A stretch of 64,000 nt of DNA, from contig NZ_BPMV01000001.1 of the NCBI RefSeq assembly GCF_019656655.1, forward strand, positions 2,356,001 to 2,420,000, in the 5' to 3' direction. Of this stretch, positions 34,823 to 44,837 are shown one piece after another. The notes beneath the pieces were generated by a model, which saw only the letters and a list, made by a program, of their open reading frames with translations, did not search any database and was not told the DNA's origin. The position numbers and the translations under genes are program-made. The first letter of the stretch is position 1. Every line of letters starts with the position of its first letter. The stretch is from Tsukamurella sp. TY48 (GTDB taxonomy: Bacteria; Actinomycetota; Actinomycetes; Mycobacteriales; Mycobacteriaceae).

Positions 34823-36691
34823 TCACGCCGCCTGATCGGCGAACTGGGTGCGGTAGAGCTCGGCGTACCGTCCGCCCTGGGCCAGCAGGCTCTCGTGCGT
34901 GCCCCGTTCGACGACCCGGCCCGCCTCGAGCACCAGGATCAGGTCGGCCGCGCGGATCGTGGACAGCCGGTGCGCGATCACCAGCGAGGTGCGATCGGCC
35001 AGGGCCTCGCCCAGCGCCGCCTGCACCGCCGCCTCGGACGTCGAATCCAGGTGCGCGGTGGCCTCGTCCAGGATCACCACCGAGGGCTGCGCGAGCAGCA
35101 GGCGGGCGATCGTGAGCCGCTGGCGTTCGCCGCCGGAGAGCCGGTAGCCGCGCTCGCCGACCACCGTGTCGAGTCCGTCGGGCAGATGCGCGATCAGCTC
35201 CGTCAGGCGGGCCCGGCGCAGCGCATCGGCGATCTCGGCGTCGGTGGCCTCCGGGTTGGCGAGCACCAGGTTCGAGCGGATGCTGTCGTGGAAGAGGTGC
35301 CCGTCCTGGGTCACCAGGCCGACCGCGGAATGCAGTGACTGCGCGGTGATATCGCGAAGATCGGTGCCGTTCAGGGTGATCGACCCGGCGTCGGGGTCGT
35401 AGAGCCTGGTGGCGAGCTGCGCGATCGTCGACTTGCCCGCGCCCGAGCTGCCGACCAGCGCCACCATGGAACCCGGTGCGGCGGTGAAGGAGACGTCGTG
35501 CAGCACCGTCTCGCCGCCCCGGGTGTCGAGCTGGGCCACCTCCTCCAAGGAGGCCAGCGAGACCTTCTCGGCCGACGGGTACGCGAAGCTCACGCCGTCG
35601 AACCGCAGCTGCGTGGGGGTCTTGTCGATCGTCACGGCGTCGGGTGCGTCCCGGACCATGGGCACCAGATCGAGCACCTCGAAGACCCGCTCGAAGGAGA
35701 CGAGCGCCGTCATCACCTCGACCCGGGCGTTCGCGAGCGCGGTGAGCGGCGCGTACAGCCGGGTGAGCAGCAGCGCCAGGGCCACCACCGCGCCGGCCTG
35801 CAACTCCCCGCGCAGCGCGTAGAAGCCGCCCAGTCCGTACACCAGGGCCAGGGCCAGCGAGCTCACCAGCGTGAGCATGGTGACGAACAGCATCCGCGCC
35901 ATCGCGGTGCTCACCCCGATGTCGCGCACCGCGGCCGCGCGGGCGGCGAACTCCTGCGATTCCCGTTCGGGCCGGCCGTACAGCTTGACCAGCGTGGCGC
36001 CCGGTGCCGAGAAGCGTTCCGTCATCTGGTCGCTCATGCTGGCGTTGTGCCGCGCGGCACGGCGCGACATCCCTGCGATCTTCCGCCCCATCGGCCGCGA
36101 GGGCAGGATGAAGACCGGCAGCAGGACCAGAGCGAGCAGGGTGATCTGCCAGGAGATGCTGAGCATGACGCCGAGGGTGAGCAGCAGCGTGACCACGTTG
36201 GTGACCACGCCGGCGAGGGTGTCGGAGAAGGCGCGCTGTGCGCCGAGCACGTCGTTGTTGAGCCGGGACACCAGTGCGCCGGTTCGGGTGCGCGTGAAGA
36301 AGGCCACCGGCATCGTCTGCACGTGATCGAAGACCGCGGTGCGCAGCTGGTAGATCAGACCCTCGCCGATCCGGGACGAGAACCAGCGCGACAGCAGGTC
36401 GATGCCGGCGCCGACGATCGCGATCACGGCGATGAGCACCGCGAGTTCCACCACCACGCTGACGGGGCCGCCGCCGACGATCCGGTCCACGACCCGGCCG
36501 GCCAGCAGGGGAGTGGCCACCGCGAGCAGCGCTGAGATCACCGACAGCGCGAGGAAGGCGGTGAGCCGCCACCGGTGGGGCCGGGCGAACGGTCCCATCC
36601 GGCGCAGGGTCTCGATCGGGCGGCGCGACGGTGCGTCCAGCGCGCGCGTCCCGCGGTACAGGGTGTCCCAGGCGACCGATTCCATGCTCAT
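34823..36691 (-). CDS. ABC exporter (fused membrane and ATPase domains)
   Basis: 622 residues, half-transporter of the multidrug/lipid exporter class. Six membrane helices (about 43-345) are followed by the ATPase: Walker A GSSGAGKST (about 413-421), Q-loop VTQDG, signature RLSGGERQR and Walker B VVILDEATAHLD. It probably works as a homodimer; the substrate is unknown. ATG 36691; its promoter contains a SoxR-box-like dyad in a 19-bp spacer, pointing to a drug- or redox-sensing MerR-family activator. Confidence 0.9.
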   Translation of the reverse strand: MSMESVAWDTLYRGTRALDAPSRRPIETLRRMGPFARPHRWRLTAFLALSVISALLAVATPLLAGRVVDRIVGGGPVSVVVELAVLIAVIAIVGAGIDLLSRWFSSRIGEGLIYQLRTAVFDHVQTMPVAFFTRTRTGALVSRLNNDVLGAQRAFSDTLAGVVTNVVTLLLTLGVMLSISWQITLLALVLLPVFILPSRPMGRKIAGMSRRAARHNASMSDQMTERFSAPGATLVKLYGRPERESQEFAARAAAVRDIGVSTAMARMLFVTMLTLVSSLALALVYGLGGFYALRGELQAGAVVALALLLTRLYAPLTALANARVEVMTALVSFERVFEVLDLVPMVRDAPDAVTIDKTPTQLRFDGVSFAYPSAEKVSLASLEEVAQLDTRGGETVLHDVSFTAAPGSMVALVGSSGAGKSTIAQLATRLYDPDAGSITLNGTDLRDITAQSLHSAVGLVTQDGHLFHDSIRSNLVLANPEATDAEIADALRRARLTELIAHLPDGLDTVVGERGYRLSGGERQRLTIARLLLAQPSVVILDEATAHLDSTSEAAVQAALGEALADRTSLVIAHRLSTIRAADLILVLEAGRVVERGTHESLLAQGGRYAELYRTQFADQAA

Positions 36692-36698
36692 GCATACA

Positions 36699-36729
36699 AG
36701 GCTAGGACCTCAAGTTACGTTGATGTCTA
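36699..36729 (-). promoter_or_regulatory. SoxR/MerR-type promoter of the ABC exporter
   Basis: Minus strand TAGACA (36729-36724), 19-bp spacer, TAGCCT (36704-36699), then 7 nt to the exporter ATG. Positions 36708-36725 (CCTCAAGTTACGTTGATG) match the SoxR box CCTCAAGTTAACTTGAGG at 15 of 18 bases and fill the spacer, as SoxR-family activators require. Confidence 0.6.
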
Positions 36730-36803
36730 GATCGTTCGCCGACAGCGGAACAGGGACGGCCGTTCCGTGCCGTGAAATCGCAACCGCTAGGCGAAACACA
36801 ACC

Positions 36804-36820
36804 CTCAATGGTAACTTGAG
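36804..36820. promoter_or_regulatory. Second CTCAA...CTTGAG dyad
   Basis: CTCAA-N6-CTTGAG in the divergent region carries the same half-sites as the exporter promoter, with a spacer one base longer than in a SoxR box. GTAACTTGAG here is the exact inverse of CTCAAGTTAC at 36709-36718. The rest of the 232-bp gap (36692-36923) holds no gene that I can see. Confidence 0.4.
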
Positions 36821-36923
36821 CCCCAATAGTCTCAATAATCACGCCTGTCCGGGTGCGATCGCGCGCGACCCACCGGCTCGTCGCCCCTGGTGACGGCGCC
36901 GACCTCAGACCGAAGGAGACCCG

Positions 36924-37850
36924 ATGCCCGTCTGGATCGATGGCGGACCTCGTCGTTCTCGACGATTGCGCGCTGCTCGCGCCGCCATCGTCACCGTGGT
37001 GCCCGCCCTGGTGATCGGCGGCGCCCTCACCGGCTTCGGCCCCGCCGCCGAGCCGACCCTCGTGGACGACACCTCGCCGGGCAACGCCGTGGCCCCGGGG
37101 AGCGCGGGCGGACACGGCCGCGGCATGAGCCAGCTCGGCGCCTTCGGGTACGCGAAACAGGGCTGGACCGTGCAGCAGATCCTGGACCGCTACTACCCGG
37201 GCACCACGATCGGCGCCGTGCACACCGGCCTGCCGATCACCGTGCGGCTGACCGACCAGAACCGCCTCGACGTGGTCGCGCCCGCCGGCGGACTCATCGC
37301 CGGCAAATCGCTCGCCCCCGGCCAGGCCGTGAGCATCTCCGGGACGACCGCGACGGTGCGCGCCGGGTGCGGCGGCCAGGTGCTCGGCACGCTCGAGGTG
37401 CCGGACGGCACCGTCAACCCGCCCTCGCCGAATCAGTCGCTCCCCGCCGACCAGGTGCTGCGCTTCTGCGGTAGCAACGCCGGGTACCGCGGCAGCCTCG
37501 TGGCCCGGGACGGCAAGGTGCTCAACATCGTCGGCATCGAGGACTACGTGCGCAGCGTGGTGCCCGTCGAGAGCTCGCCGGGATGGGCCGATCAGGGCGG
37601 CGGTGCGGCGCTCCAGGCGCAGGCGATCGCGGCGCGGTCGTACGCCCTGGTCCGCGGCGCCGAACGCGGTGACACCTTCGACGACACCCAGGCCTCGCAG
37701 GTCTACGGCGGCCTCGACCGGGAGGACCCGCGCACCGACGCCGCCGTGGCCAGCACCACCGGGTGGGTGATGTCCCAGAACGGACGCGTCTACGAGACCG
37801 AGTACGGCGCGTCCCGCATCGACGACCCGGCCGGCGCCTCGACCCCGTAA
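36924..37850 (+). CDS. SpoIID/LytB-domain protein, apparently short
   Basis: 308 residues. A signal or anchor helix (about 20-42) precedes a SpoIID/LytB domain: [32 protein letters not shown] (about 63-94) and [10 protein letters not shown]...[13 protein letters not shown] (about 213-243). LytB/SpoIID proteins act on peptidoglycan. Relatives continue past the YSAS(T/S)GG motif; here the protein ends at [18 protein letters not shown], so the conserved end seems lost or replaced. AAGGAGA precedes the ATG. Confidence 0.8.
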   Translation: MPVWIDGGPRRSRRLRAARAAIVTVVPALVIGGALTGFGPAAEPTLVDDTSPGNAVAPGSAGGHGRGMSQLGAFGYAKQGWTVQQILDRYYPGTTIGAVHTGLPITVRLTDQNRLDVVAPAGGLIAGKSLAPGQAVSISGTTATVRAGCGGQVLGTLEVPDGTVNPPSPNQSLPADQVLRFCGSNAGYRGSLVARDGKVLNIVGIEDYVRSVVPVESSPGWADQGGGAALQAQAIAARSYALVRGAERGDTFDDTQASQVYGGLDREDPRTDAAVASTTGWVMSQNGRVYETEYGASRIDDPAGASTP

Positions 37851-37945
37851 TCCCGACACCGCAATCCCCACCCCGTCATCCCGATGCCGTAGGCGCCGCA
37901 CACGTCCCGGGTGCGATGTCGGCCGGGGACAGTAGGGTGAATCCC

Positions 37946-38956
37946 ATGGCGAAGTTGCAGCTCGGGTACAAGGCATCGGCGGAGCAGTTCGGGCCCCGCG
38001 AGTTGGTGGAGATCGCGGTCGCGGCGGAGGCCGCGGGCATGGACTCGGTGGCCGTGAGCGACCACTTCCAGCCCTGGCGCGTGAACGGCGGCCACGCCCC
38101 GTTCTCGCTGGCCTGGATGGCGGCCGTGGGCGAGCGCACCGAGCGGGTGAAGATCGGCACCTCGGTCATGACGCCCACCTTCCGCTACAACCCCGCGGTG
38201 GTGGCGCAGGCCTTCGCGAGCATGGCCTGCATGTACCCCGACCGGATCTTCCTGGGCGTGGGCAGCGGCGAGGCGCTCAACGAGTACGCCACCGGCTTCC
38301 AGGGCGAGTGGCCCGAGTTCAAGGAGCGGTTCGCCCGCCTGCGCGAATCCGTGCGGCTCATGCGCGAGCTGTGGTCGGGCGAGATCACCAACTTCGACGG
38401 CGATTACTACCACACCAAGGACGCCGTCCTGTTCGACATTCCGGAGCGTCCCGTGCCCGTCTACATCGCCGCGGGCGGCCCCGTGGTGGCGAAGTACGCC
38501 GGCCGCGCGGGCGACGGCATGATCTGCACCTCGGGCAAGGGCATGGACCTGTACACCGAGAAGCTGATCCCCGCCGCCAAGGAGGGCGCCGAGCTGGGCG
38601 GCCGCGATTTCGACGCGCTGGACAAGATGATCGAGATCAAGATCAGCTACGACCCGGATCCCGAACTCGCACTGGAGAACACCCGGTTCTGGGCGCCCCT
38701 GTCGCTGACCGCGGAGCAGAAGCACAGCGTGAACAGCTCCGCCGAGATGGAGCGCCTGGCCGATGAGCTGCCGATCGAGCAGGTGGCCAAGCGGTGGATC
38801 GTCTCCTCCGATCCCGACGAGGCGGTGGCCGCGGTGAAGCAGTACGTGGACGCCGGCCTGAACCACCTCGTCTTCCACGCCCCCGGCCACGACCAGCGCC
38901 GCTTCCTGGACAACTTCCAGCGCGATCTGGCCCCCCGGCTGCGCGCGCTGGGCTGA
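37946..38956 (+). CDS. fgd: F420-dependent glucose-6-phosphate dehydrogenase
   Basis: 336 residues, luciferase-like TIM barrel nearly colinear with M. tuberculosis FGD1. Active-site residues His40 and Trp44 (SDHFQPW) and the Glu in [10 protein letters not shown] are present, and [16 protein letters not shown] and [11 protein letters not shown] near the end are diagnostic. It oxidises glucose 6-phosphate to 6-phosphogluconolactone, reducing F420. TAGGGT lies 7 nt before the ATG, suggesting a leaderless mRNA. It is followed by pta-ackA, the same order as Rv0407-Rv0409. Confidence 0.96.
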   Translation: MAKLQLGYKASAEQFGPRELVEIAVAAEAAGMDSVAVSDHFQPWRVNGGHAPFSLAWMAAVGERTERVKIGTSVMTPTFRYNPAVVAQAFASMACMYPDRIFLGVGSGEALNEYATGFQGEWPEFKERFARLRESVRLMRELWSGEITNFDGDYYHTKDAVLFDIPERPVPVYIAAGGPVVAKYAGRAGDGMICTSGKGMDLYTEKLIPAAKEGAELGGRDFDALDKMIEIKISYDPDPELALENTRFWAPLSLTAEQKHSVNSSAEMERLADELPIEQVAKRWIVSSDPDEAVAAVKQYVDAGLNHLVFHAPGHDQRRFLDNFQRDLAPRLRALG

Positions 38957-38977
38957 CCGGGCTGCGATAGTAAAGCC

Positions 38978-41110
38978 ATGTCCGCGAGCGCTGACCGATC
39001 CCCGACGACGACCAGCATCTACATCGCCTCCCCCGAGGGGGACACCGGGAAGTCGACCATCGCGCTGGGCGCGATGAACCTGCTGACCTCCACGGGCTGG
39101 ACCATCGGCGTCTTCCGTCCGATCCCCCGCACCTGGGGGGAGCAGCGCGATTACATCCTGGAGCTGCTCATCGAGCAGGCCACGGCCGATCTCGACTACG
39201 ACGAGTGCGTGGGTGTCTCGTACGACCAGGTGCACGAGGATCCGGACGCGGCGATCGCCGAGATCGTCAGCCGCTATCACGCGGTGGCCGACAAGTGCGA
39301 TTTCGTGCTGATCCTGGGCTCGGACTACACCGACGTCACCTCGCCCACCGAGTTGTCCTTCAACGCTCGGATCGCAGCCAACCTCGGTGCGTCCATCCTG
39401 CTCGCGGTGAAGGCGCTGGACCGGACCCCCGAGCAGGTGGTCTCGGTGGCCGAGCAGTCGATGGCCGAGATCAAGGCGAACCACGCCCACACCTCGTCGG
39501 TGATCGCGAACCGGTGCGATCCCGGCCAGCTCGACGCGGTGTGCGACGCCCTCAAGGCCGCGACGGGGCTGCCCGTGTGGGTGCTGCCGGAGGAGCCGGT
39601 GCTCACCGCGCCCACCGTCGGCGAACTCATGGAGGCGATGGACGGCAAGCTGCTCTGGGGCGATCCGGAGCTGCTCTCGCGTGAGGCGATGGACGTGCTG
39701 GTGGCCGGGATGACGGCCGAGCACAGCCTGGAACGGGTCACCGAGGGCGTCGCGGTGATCGCACCGGGTGACCGCTCCGAGGTGCTGCTGGCGATGGTGA
39801 ACGCGCACCGCGCCAACGGTTTCCCGTCGCTGGCCGGCATCATCCTCAACGGTGGCTACGCGCCGCACCCGATGACGGCGGCCCTCGTCGACGGCCTCAA
39901 GCCGACTCTGCCCATCGTCTCGGTGCCGCACGGCACCTACGAGACCGCGCGGATCGCGGCCAAGACCCGAGGGCGGGTGGGGCCCGGTTCCGCCCGCAAG
40001 GTGGACCTAGCGGTCGCGCTCACCGAGCGGTACGTGGTCTCCGAGGACCTGATGGATGCGCTCCAGGTCTCCAACCCCGGCGTGGTCACCCCGCAGATGT
40101 TCGAGTACCACCTGATCGCCCGGGCCCGCGCGGACCGCAAGCGGATCGTGCTGCCCGAGGGCGACGACGACCGGATCCTGCGCGCCGCCGGCCGCCTGCT
40201 GCAGCGCGAGGTGGCCGATCTGACGATCCTCGGCCAGGAGTCCCGCGTGCGGGCCCGCGCCGCGGAACTGGGCGTGGACCTCGGCGATACCGACGTGATC
40301 GACCCGAAGCGCGCCACCGACCTCATCGCCAAGTTCTCCCAGACCTACTACGAGCTGCGCAAGCACAAGGGCATGACGCTGGAGCGGGCCGCCGAGACCG
40401 TGGTGGACGTGAGCTACTTCGGCACCATGATGGTGTACCTCGGCATGGCCGACGGCATGGTCTCCGGTGCCGCGCACACCACCGCGCACACCATCCGGCC
40501 GTCCTTCGAGATCATCAAGACCAAGCCCGGTGTCTCCACGGTGTCGTCGATCTTCCTGATGTGCCTGGCCGATAAGGTGCTGGCCTACGGCGACTGCGCC
40601 GTGGTGCCCGATCCCACCGAGACCCAGCTCGCCGACATCGCGATCTCCTCGGCGCAGACGGCCTCGCAGTTCGGGATCGACCCGCGGGTGGCGATGCTCT
40701 CGTACTCGACGGGCGAGTCCGGTACCGGCGCCGACGTCGACAAGGTGCGGGCCGCCACCGGCCTGGTCCGCGAGCGCGCCCCGGAACTGTTGGTGGAGGG
40801 CCCGATCCAGTACGACGCCGCGGTCGACCCCGGCGTCGCGGCGTCGAAGATGCCCGACTCCCCGGTCGCGGGCAAGGCCACCGTGCTGGTCTTCCCCGAT
40901 CTCAACACGGGCAACAACACCTACAAGGCGGTGCAGCGCTCGGCGGGCGCCGTCGCGATCGGCCCCGTGCTGCAGGGGCTCAACGCCCCGATCAACGATC
41001 TCTCGCGCGGTGCCCTGGTGGAGGACATCGTGAACACCGTGGCGATCACCGCGATCCAGGCGCAGGCCTTCTCCGCGGCGGAGCCCGAAGCGAAGGAGCA
41101 GCAGTCATGA
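38978..41110 (+). CDS. pta: Phosphate acetyltransferase (long form)
   Basis: 710 residues. An N-terminal dethiobiotin-synthetase-like P-loop domain (about 10-230, EGDTGKST), a DRTGG middle domain (about 230-350) and the C-terminal PTA catalytic domain (about 380-705, [19 protein letters not shown] and [12 protein letters not shown]). It interconverts acetyl-CoA and acetyl phosphate. GATAGT 6 nt before the ATG suggests its own leaderless promoter. The stop overlaps ackA (ATGA). Confidence 0.96.
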   Translation: MSASADRSPTTTSIYIASPEGDTGKSTIALGAMNLLTSTGWTIGVFRPIPRTWGEQRDYILELLIEQATADLDYDECVGVSYDQVHEDPDAAIAEIVSRYHAVADKCDFVLILGSDYTDVTSPTELSFNARIAANLGASILLAVKALDRTPEQVVSVAEQSMAEIKANHAHTSSVIANRCDPGQLDAVCDALKAATGLPVWVLPEEPVLTAPTVGELMEAMDGKLLWGDPELLSREAMDVLVAGMTAEHSLERVTEGVAVIAPGDRSEVLLAMVNAHRANGFPSLAGIILNGGYAPHPMTAALVDGLKPTLPIVSVPHGTYETARIAAKTRGRVGPGSARKVDLAVALTERYVVSEDLMDALQVSNPGVVTPQMFEYHLIARARADRKRIVLPEGDDDRILRAAGRLLQREVADLTILGQESRVRARAAELGVDLGDTDVIDPKRATDLIAKFSQTYYELRKHKGMTLERAAETVVDVSYFGTMMVYLGMADGMVSGAAHTTAHTIRPSFEIIKTKPGVSTVSSIFLMCLADKVLAYGDCAVVPDPTETQLADIAISSAQTASQFGIDPRVAMLSYSTGESGTGADVDKVRAATGLVRERAPELLVEGPIQYDAAVDPGVAASKMPDSPVAGKATVLVFPDLNTGNNTYKAVQRSAGAVAIGPVLQGLNAPINDLSRGALVEDIVNTVAITAIQAQAFSAAEPEAKEQQS

Positions 41111-42267
41111 CCGGTGCGGTGGCGGGCGCCGTCCTCGTCCTCAACTCCGGCTCCTCGTCGCTGAAGTATCAACTGCTGCACCCCGAGACCGGCGAGGTGG
41201 TGCACGGCGGCATCGTCGAGCGGATCGGCGAGACCGAGGTCCCCGACCACAAGGCCGCCCTCCGGCTGGTCTTCGACGAGTTCGCCGAGCGCGGCCTCGA
41301 TCTGACCGCCGGTGCGGGCACGCCCGAGGGGCTCGCCGCCGTGGGACACCGGGTGGTGCACGGCGGCCGCACCTTCCACTCGCCCACGATCATCGACGAT
41401 CTGGTGCTCGCGGAGATCCGCCGCCTCAGTTCGCTGGCGCCGCTGCACAACCCGGCCAACGCCGAGGGCATCGAGGTGGCGCGCGAGTTGCTGCCGAAGG
41501 TGAAGCAGGTGGCCGTCTTCGACACCGCCTTCTTCTTCGACCTGCCCGCCGCGGCCGCCACCTACGCCATCGACCGCGAGCTGGCGCAGGAGCACGCCCT
41601 GCGCCGCTACGGCTTCCACGGAACCTCGCATCAGTACGTCTCGCAGCAGGTCGCGAAGTTCCTGGGCCGGCCGGACGCCGAGGTCGACCAGATCGTGCTG
41701 CACCTGGGCAACGGCGCCTCCGCCTCGGCGGTGCGCGGCGGCCGGGCCGTGGACACCTCGATGGGCCTCACCCCGCTGGAGGGCCTGGTGATGGGTACCC
41801 GGTCGGGCGATATCGATCCCGGTCTGGTGCTGCACCTGGGCCGCAGCCTGGGCATGGACATCGACCAGATCGACGACCTGCTCAACCGCCGTTCCGGTCT
41901 CAAGGGACTGGCGGGGGAGAACGACTTCCGCGCACTGGGAACGCTCATCGAATCGGGTGACCAGGACGCGAAACTCGCTTACGACGTGTACATCCACCGG
42001 CTCCGCCGCTACATCGGCGCCTACCTGGTGGACCTCGGCGGAGTGGATGCCATCACCTTCACCGCGGGGGTCGGTGAGAACGCCGCGGGTGTGCGCGCCG
42101 ACGCCCTCGCCGGGCTGGAGCGGTTCGGCATCGTCGTCGATCCCGAGCGGAACGCGGTGCGGTCGGGCGAGCCCCGCCGGATCTCGCCCGACGATGCCCC
42201 CGTGGCCGTGCTGGTGGTGCCCACCAACGAGGAGCTGGCGATAGCCCGCGACGCGGCGGCCCTCTGA
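41107..42267 (+). CDS. ackA: Acetate kinase
   Basis: 386 residues, ASKHA fold. [14 protein letters not shown] (about 10-23), [36 protein letters not shown] and [11 protein letters not shown] are the family motifs. It converts acetyl phosphate and ADP to acetate and ATP, or the reverse for acetate use. It is coupled to pta by ATGA and to the adenylate cyclase gene by TGATG. Confidence 0.96.
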   Translation: MTGAVAGAVLVLNSGSSSLKYQLLHPETGEVVHGGIVERIGETEVPDHKAALRLVFDEFAERGLDLTAGAGTPEGLAAVGHRVVHGGRTFHSPTIIDDLVLAEIRRLSSLAPLHNPANAEGIEVARELLPKVKQVAVFDTAFFFDLPAAAATYAIDRELAQEHALRRYGFHGTSHQYVSQQVAKFLGRPDAEVDQIVLHLGNGASASAVRGGRAVDTSMGLTPLEGLVMGTRSGDIDPGLVLHLGRSLGMDIDQIDDLLNRRSGLKGLAGENDFRALGTLIESGDQDAKLAYDVYIHRLRRYIGAYLVDLGGVDAITFTAGVGENAAGVRADALAGLERFGIVVDPERNAVRSGEPRRISPDDAPVAVLVVPTNEELAIARDAAAL

Positions 42268-43835
42268 TGCCCCTGGGGCACTCGGCCCCGGGGGACGCCG
42301 GAACGGACGACGGGGGAGGGGATTACGGCTCTCCGCTGCTGGGAACCGTCGGCGAGAGCGCGCAGTCGCGACGCCTGCGCACCGTGATCCTGCTGTCCGT
42401 CTCGATCGCCGTGTGCACGCTGCTCGGCGCCGGATTCGCGGCGATGCTGATCCTGGTGGGGATCCCCGAGCCGTCGGTGCGGCAACCCGAACTCAGCGAC
42501 ATCAACACCGTGATCCTCCCGGCGTACATCACCGTCGGACTGGTCTTCGGCATCCTCTACGGCACCTGGCACGTGTACACCACCCTGCGCTGGGTGGGCA
42601 GCGGCGCGCCCCCCACTGAGGAGCAGGCGAAGGAGACCCTCGCCCTGCCGCGGCGCATCTACGTCTTCGAGCTGGTGAACTGGCTGGTGGCCGCGATCCT
42701 GTTCGGGTGGCTCTACGGCCTCTACGACCCGCACCTCGTGCCGAAGGTCTCGCTGGTGATCCTCGGGGCCGGACTGGTGACCGCGGGCATCACGATGCTG
42801 CTGGTCGAGTTCAGCCTGCGGCCCGTGACCGCGATCGTGCTGCAGACCTACCAGCCCGAGCCGCGTAATCAGAGCCTGCAGGCCCGTTCGCTGGCCCTGT
42901 GGGTGCTGGGCTCCGGCCTGCCCATGGCCGGTGTGGTGCTGGTGGGTGCCTTCGCCTTCATCGAGCCCACGACCGTGAGCGGCATCGCGATCAGCGTGTG
43001 CGCCCTCGCCGCCGGCGGACTGGTGTCCGGCGCCGTGCTCAACCAGCTGGGCGTCGCGCGGATCTCCGCGCCGGTGCGCAGCGTGACCGCGGCGATGCGG
43101 CGGGTGAGCGAGGGCCGGTACGACACCGAGGTGGTGGTCTACGACGGCACCTCCCTGGGCAATCTCCAGTCGGGCTTCAACCAGATGGCGGCGGGCCTGC
43201 GCGAGCGCGAGCGCGTCCGTGACCTGTACGCCCGGCAGGTGGGCGAGCAGGTGGCCCGGGCCACCATCGAATCCGAACCCGAGCTCGGCGGCGTCGAACA
43301 GCGCGTCGCGGTCATCTTCATCGACATCGTCGGATCGACCGAGCTCGCCGCGCAGCGCCCGGCCGGCGAGGTGGTGCAGATCCTCAACCGGTTCTGCGGC
43401 GTGGTGGTGGCGGAGGTGAACAGTCGTGGCGGCCTGGTCAACAAGTTCGAGGGCGACGCGGTGCTCGCCATCTTCGGCGCCCCGGCCCCGCTCAGCGATC
43501 CCGCCGGCGCCGCGCTGGCGGCGGCCCGCGCGATGATGACCCGGCTGCGCCGCGAGGTGCCCGAGGTGCGCGCCGGGTGCGGGGTGACCTACGGCGTGGT
43601 GGTCGCGGGCTACGTGGGCGCCGCGGATCGGTTCGAGTACACCGTGATCGGCGATCCGGTCAACGAGGCATCACGCCTGTCGACCGCGGCGAAGGCGGAT
43701 CCCCTGGTGCCCTGGGCGTCGGCCCCGGCGGTGGCCGCCGCCGATGCGAGCGAATGCCGGCACTGGAGCCCCGGGCCCGTCGAGGTGCTGCGCGGACGCA
43801 ATCAGCCCACGCGCATGTACCTCGCGGTGGGCTGA
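42267..43835 (+). CDS. Membrane class III adenylate cyclase with HAMP domain
   Basis: 522 residues. Six membrane segments (about 38-265), a HAMP linker (about 265-320, RISAPVRSVTAAMRRVSEGRYD), then a class III cyclase domain (about 335-515) with FIDIVGSTE (metal-binding Asp), NKFEGDAVLAIFG (Lys and second Asp) and DPVNEASRLS (transition-state Asn/Arg). It resembles mycobacterial Rv1318c-Rv1320c and corynebacterial CyaB. The ATG shares a base with the ackA stop, so cAMP formation is translationally tied to acetate metabolism. Confidence 0.9.
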   Translation: MPLGHSAPGDAGTDDGGGDYGSPLLGTVGESAQSRRLRTVILLSVSIAVCTLLGAGFAAMLILVGIPEPSVRQPELSDINTVILPAYITVGLVFGILYGTWHVYTTLRWVGSGAPPTEEQAKETLALPRRIYVFELVNWLVAAILFGWLYGLYDPHLVPKVSLVILGAGLVTAGITMLLVEFSLRPVTAIVLQTYQPEPRNQSLQARSLALWVLGSGLPMAGVVLVGAFAFIEPTTVSGIAISVCALAAGGLVSGAVLNQLGVARISAPVRSVTAAMRRVSEGRYDTEVVVYDGTSLGNLQSGFNQMAAGLRERERVRDLYARQVGEQVARATIESEPELGGVEQRVAVIFIDIVGSTELAAQRPAGEVVQILNRFCGVVVAEVNSRGGLVNKFEGDAVLAIFGAPAPLSDPAGAALAAARAMMTRLRREVPEVRAGCGVTYGVVVAGYVGAADRFEYTVIGDPVNEASRLSTAAKADPLVPWASAPAVAAADASECRHWSPGPVEVLRGRNQPTRMYLAVG

Positions 43836-43841
43836 GCGGCC

Positions 43842-44792
43842 TCAGGAGAACGTCGGCAGCTTCGGCGGCAAGGTCTTGAGCACCCAGTCGAGGGTCACCG
43901 GGTTGGGCATCGACATGGCATTGCCCAGGGTGCGATCGATCCGCGTCACCCGGTTGTCCCGGCTCACCGCGAGCGCCCGGAAGGCCGTCTCCTCGCTCTG
44001 CTTGGTGCCGTAATCGAGGTACACCAGGGTGTCCAGGTCGAGCAGCTGCAGGTTCTCCGCCGAGACATCGGCGTAGAACTTGCCGGCCGGGACCAGGCCC
44101 GAAATCGCTGTAGGCAGGGTGAATCCGAGCATCGTGAGCACCTGTCCGCGGCCGTCGGTGCCGGCGTAGGCGTAGAAGCCGCCGTCGGACTTCGGCAGGA
44201 TCGTGGCCGCCGACTTCCCCTGGTACTGCGGGTGATCGGCCTTCGTCCGGGCGATCGTGTCGTTGGTCTTGGTGATCAGCGCGTCGCCCTGTCCGGCGAG
44301 GCCTACTCCGGCCGCGATGGTGCGGACCTGCGTCTCCCACGGCACGCCCCAGGCCGCGAACTCGGCGGGGCGGCGGATCACGGGCGCGATCGACCGGAGC
44401 CGCTCGAAGGTGGCGTCGTCGAAGCCCGAGTTCACCGCGACGATCAGATCGGGCTTGGACGCCGCGATGGTCTCGATGGCCTTCCCGTCGACCCCGTTGC
44501 CGGTGCCGAGCACCATCGCGGGCTGCTGGCCCTGCAGGAGCGGCTTCGACCATTCGCCCACCGGCTCGGTCGCGTCCTGGGCCCACGGCGCCACGAGCAC
44601 CGGCACCACGCCCAGCGCCAACAGGGTGTCCACGTCACCGAGGCCGAGCGAGGCGATGCGCTTCGCGGACCCCGGCGGAGTGCTCGACGGCGCGGAATCG
44701 CTCGACGAACCGCACGCCGCGAGCGCGGCGGCGAGTAGTGTGACGAGGGCGACGGCAGCGGTCCTGACCAGGCCCCGCGGCGACGAATTCAT
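43842..44792 (-). CDS. Siderophore-binding lipoprotein (FecB-like)
   Basis: 316 residues. Lipobox LAAC (Cys about 27) and a Ser/Pro linker, then a type III periplasmic-binding fold: RIASLGLGDVDTLLALGVVPV, KPDLIVAVNSGFD and LLDLDTLVYLDYGTKQ. GGAGGG lies 8 nt before the ATG. It is divergent from the two permeases and ATPase, with an IdeR/DtxR-like box between, so iron-siderophore uptake is the likely role. Confidence 0.88.
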   Translation of the reverse strand: MNSSPRGLVRTAAVALVTLLAAALAACGSSSDSAPSSTPPGSAKRIASLGLGDVDTLLALGVVPVLVAPWAQDATEPVGEWSKPLLQGQQPAMVLGTGNGVDGKAIETIAASKPDLIVAVNSGFDDATFERLRSIAPVIRRPAEFAAWGVPWETQVRTIAAGVGLAGQGDALITKTNDTIARTKADHPQYQGKSAATILPKSDGGFYAYAGTDGRGQVLTMLGFTLPTAISGLVPAGKFYADVSAENLQLLDLDTLVYLDYGTKQSEETAFRALAVSRDNRVTRIDRTLGNAMSMPNPVTLDWVLKTLPPKLPTFS

Positions 44793-44813
44793 GGGTGGGT
44801 CCCTCCGTAGAAT

Positions 44814-44832
44814 GAAGGGCAGCCTACCATTA
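44814..44832. promoter_or_regulatory. IdeR/DtxR-box-like site in the fec divergent region
   Basis: Read on the minus strand, TAATGGTAGGCTGCCCTTC matches the IdeR consensus TTAGGTTAGGCTAACCTAA at 12 of 19 positions, including the central AGGCT. It lies in the 45-bp gap between the two divergent transport units. Confidence 0.45.
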
Positions 44833-44837
44833 GCGGG

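Noticed and set aside
36702-39931. Long minus-strand frames opposite lytB, fgd and pta
   Set aside because: fgd and pta are certain by homology; the opposite frames are His/Arg/Gly-rich shadows.
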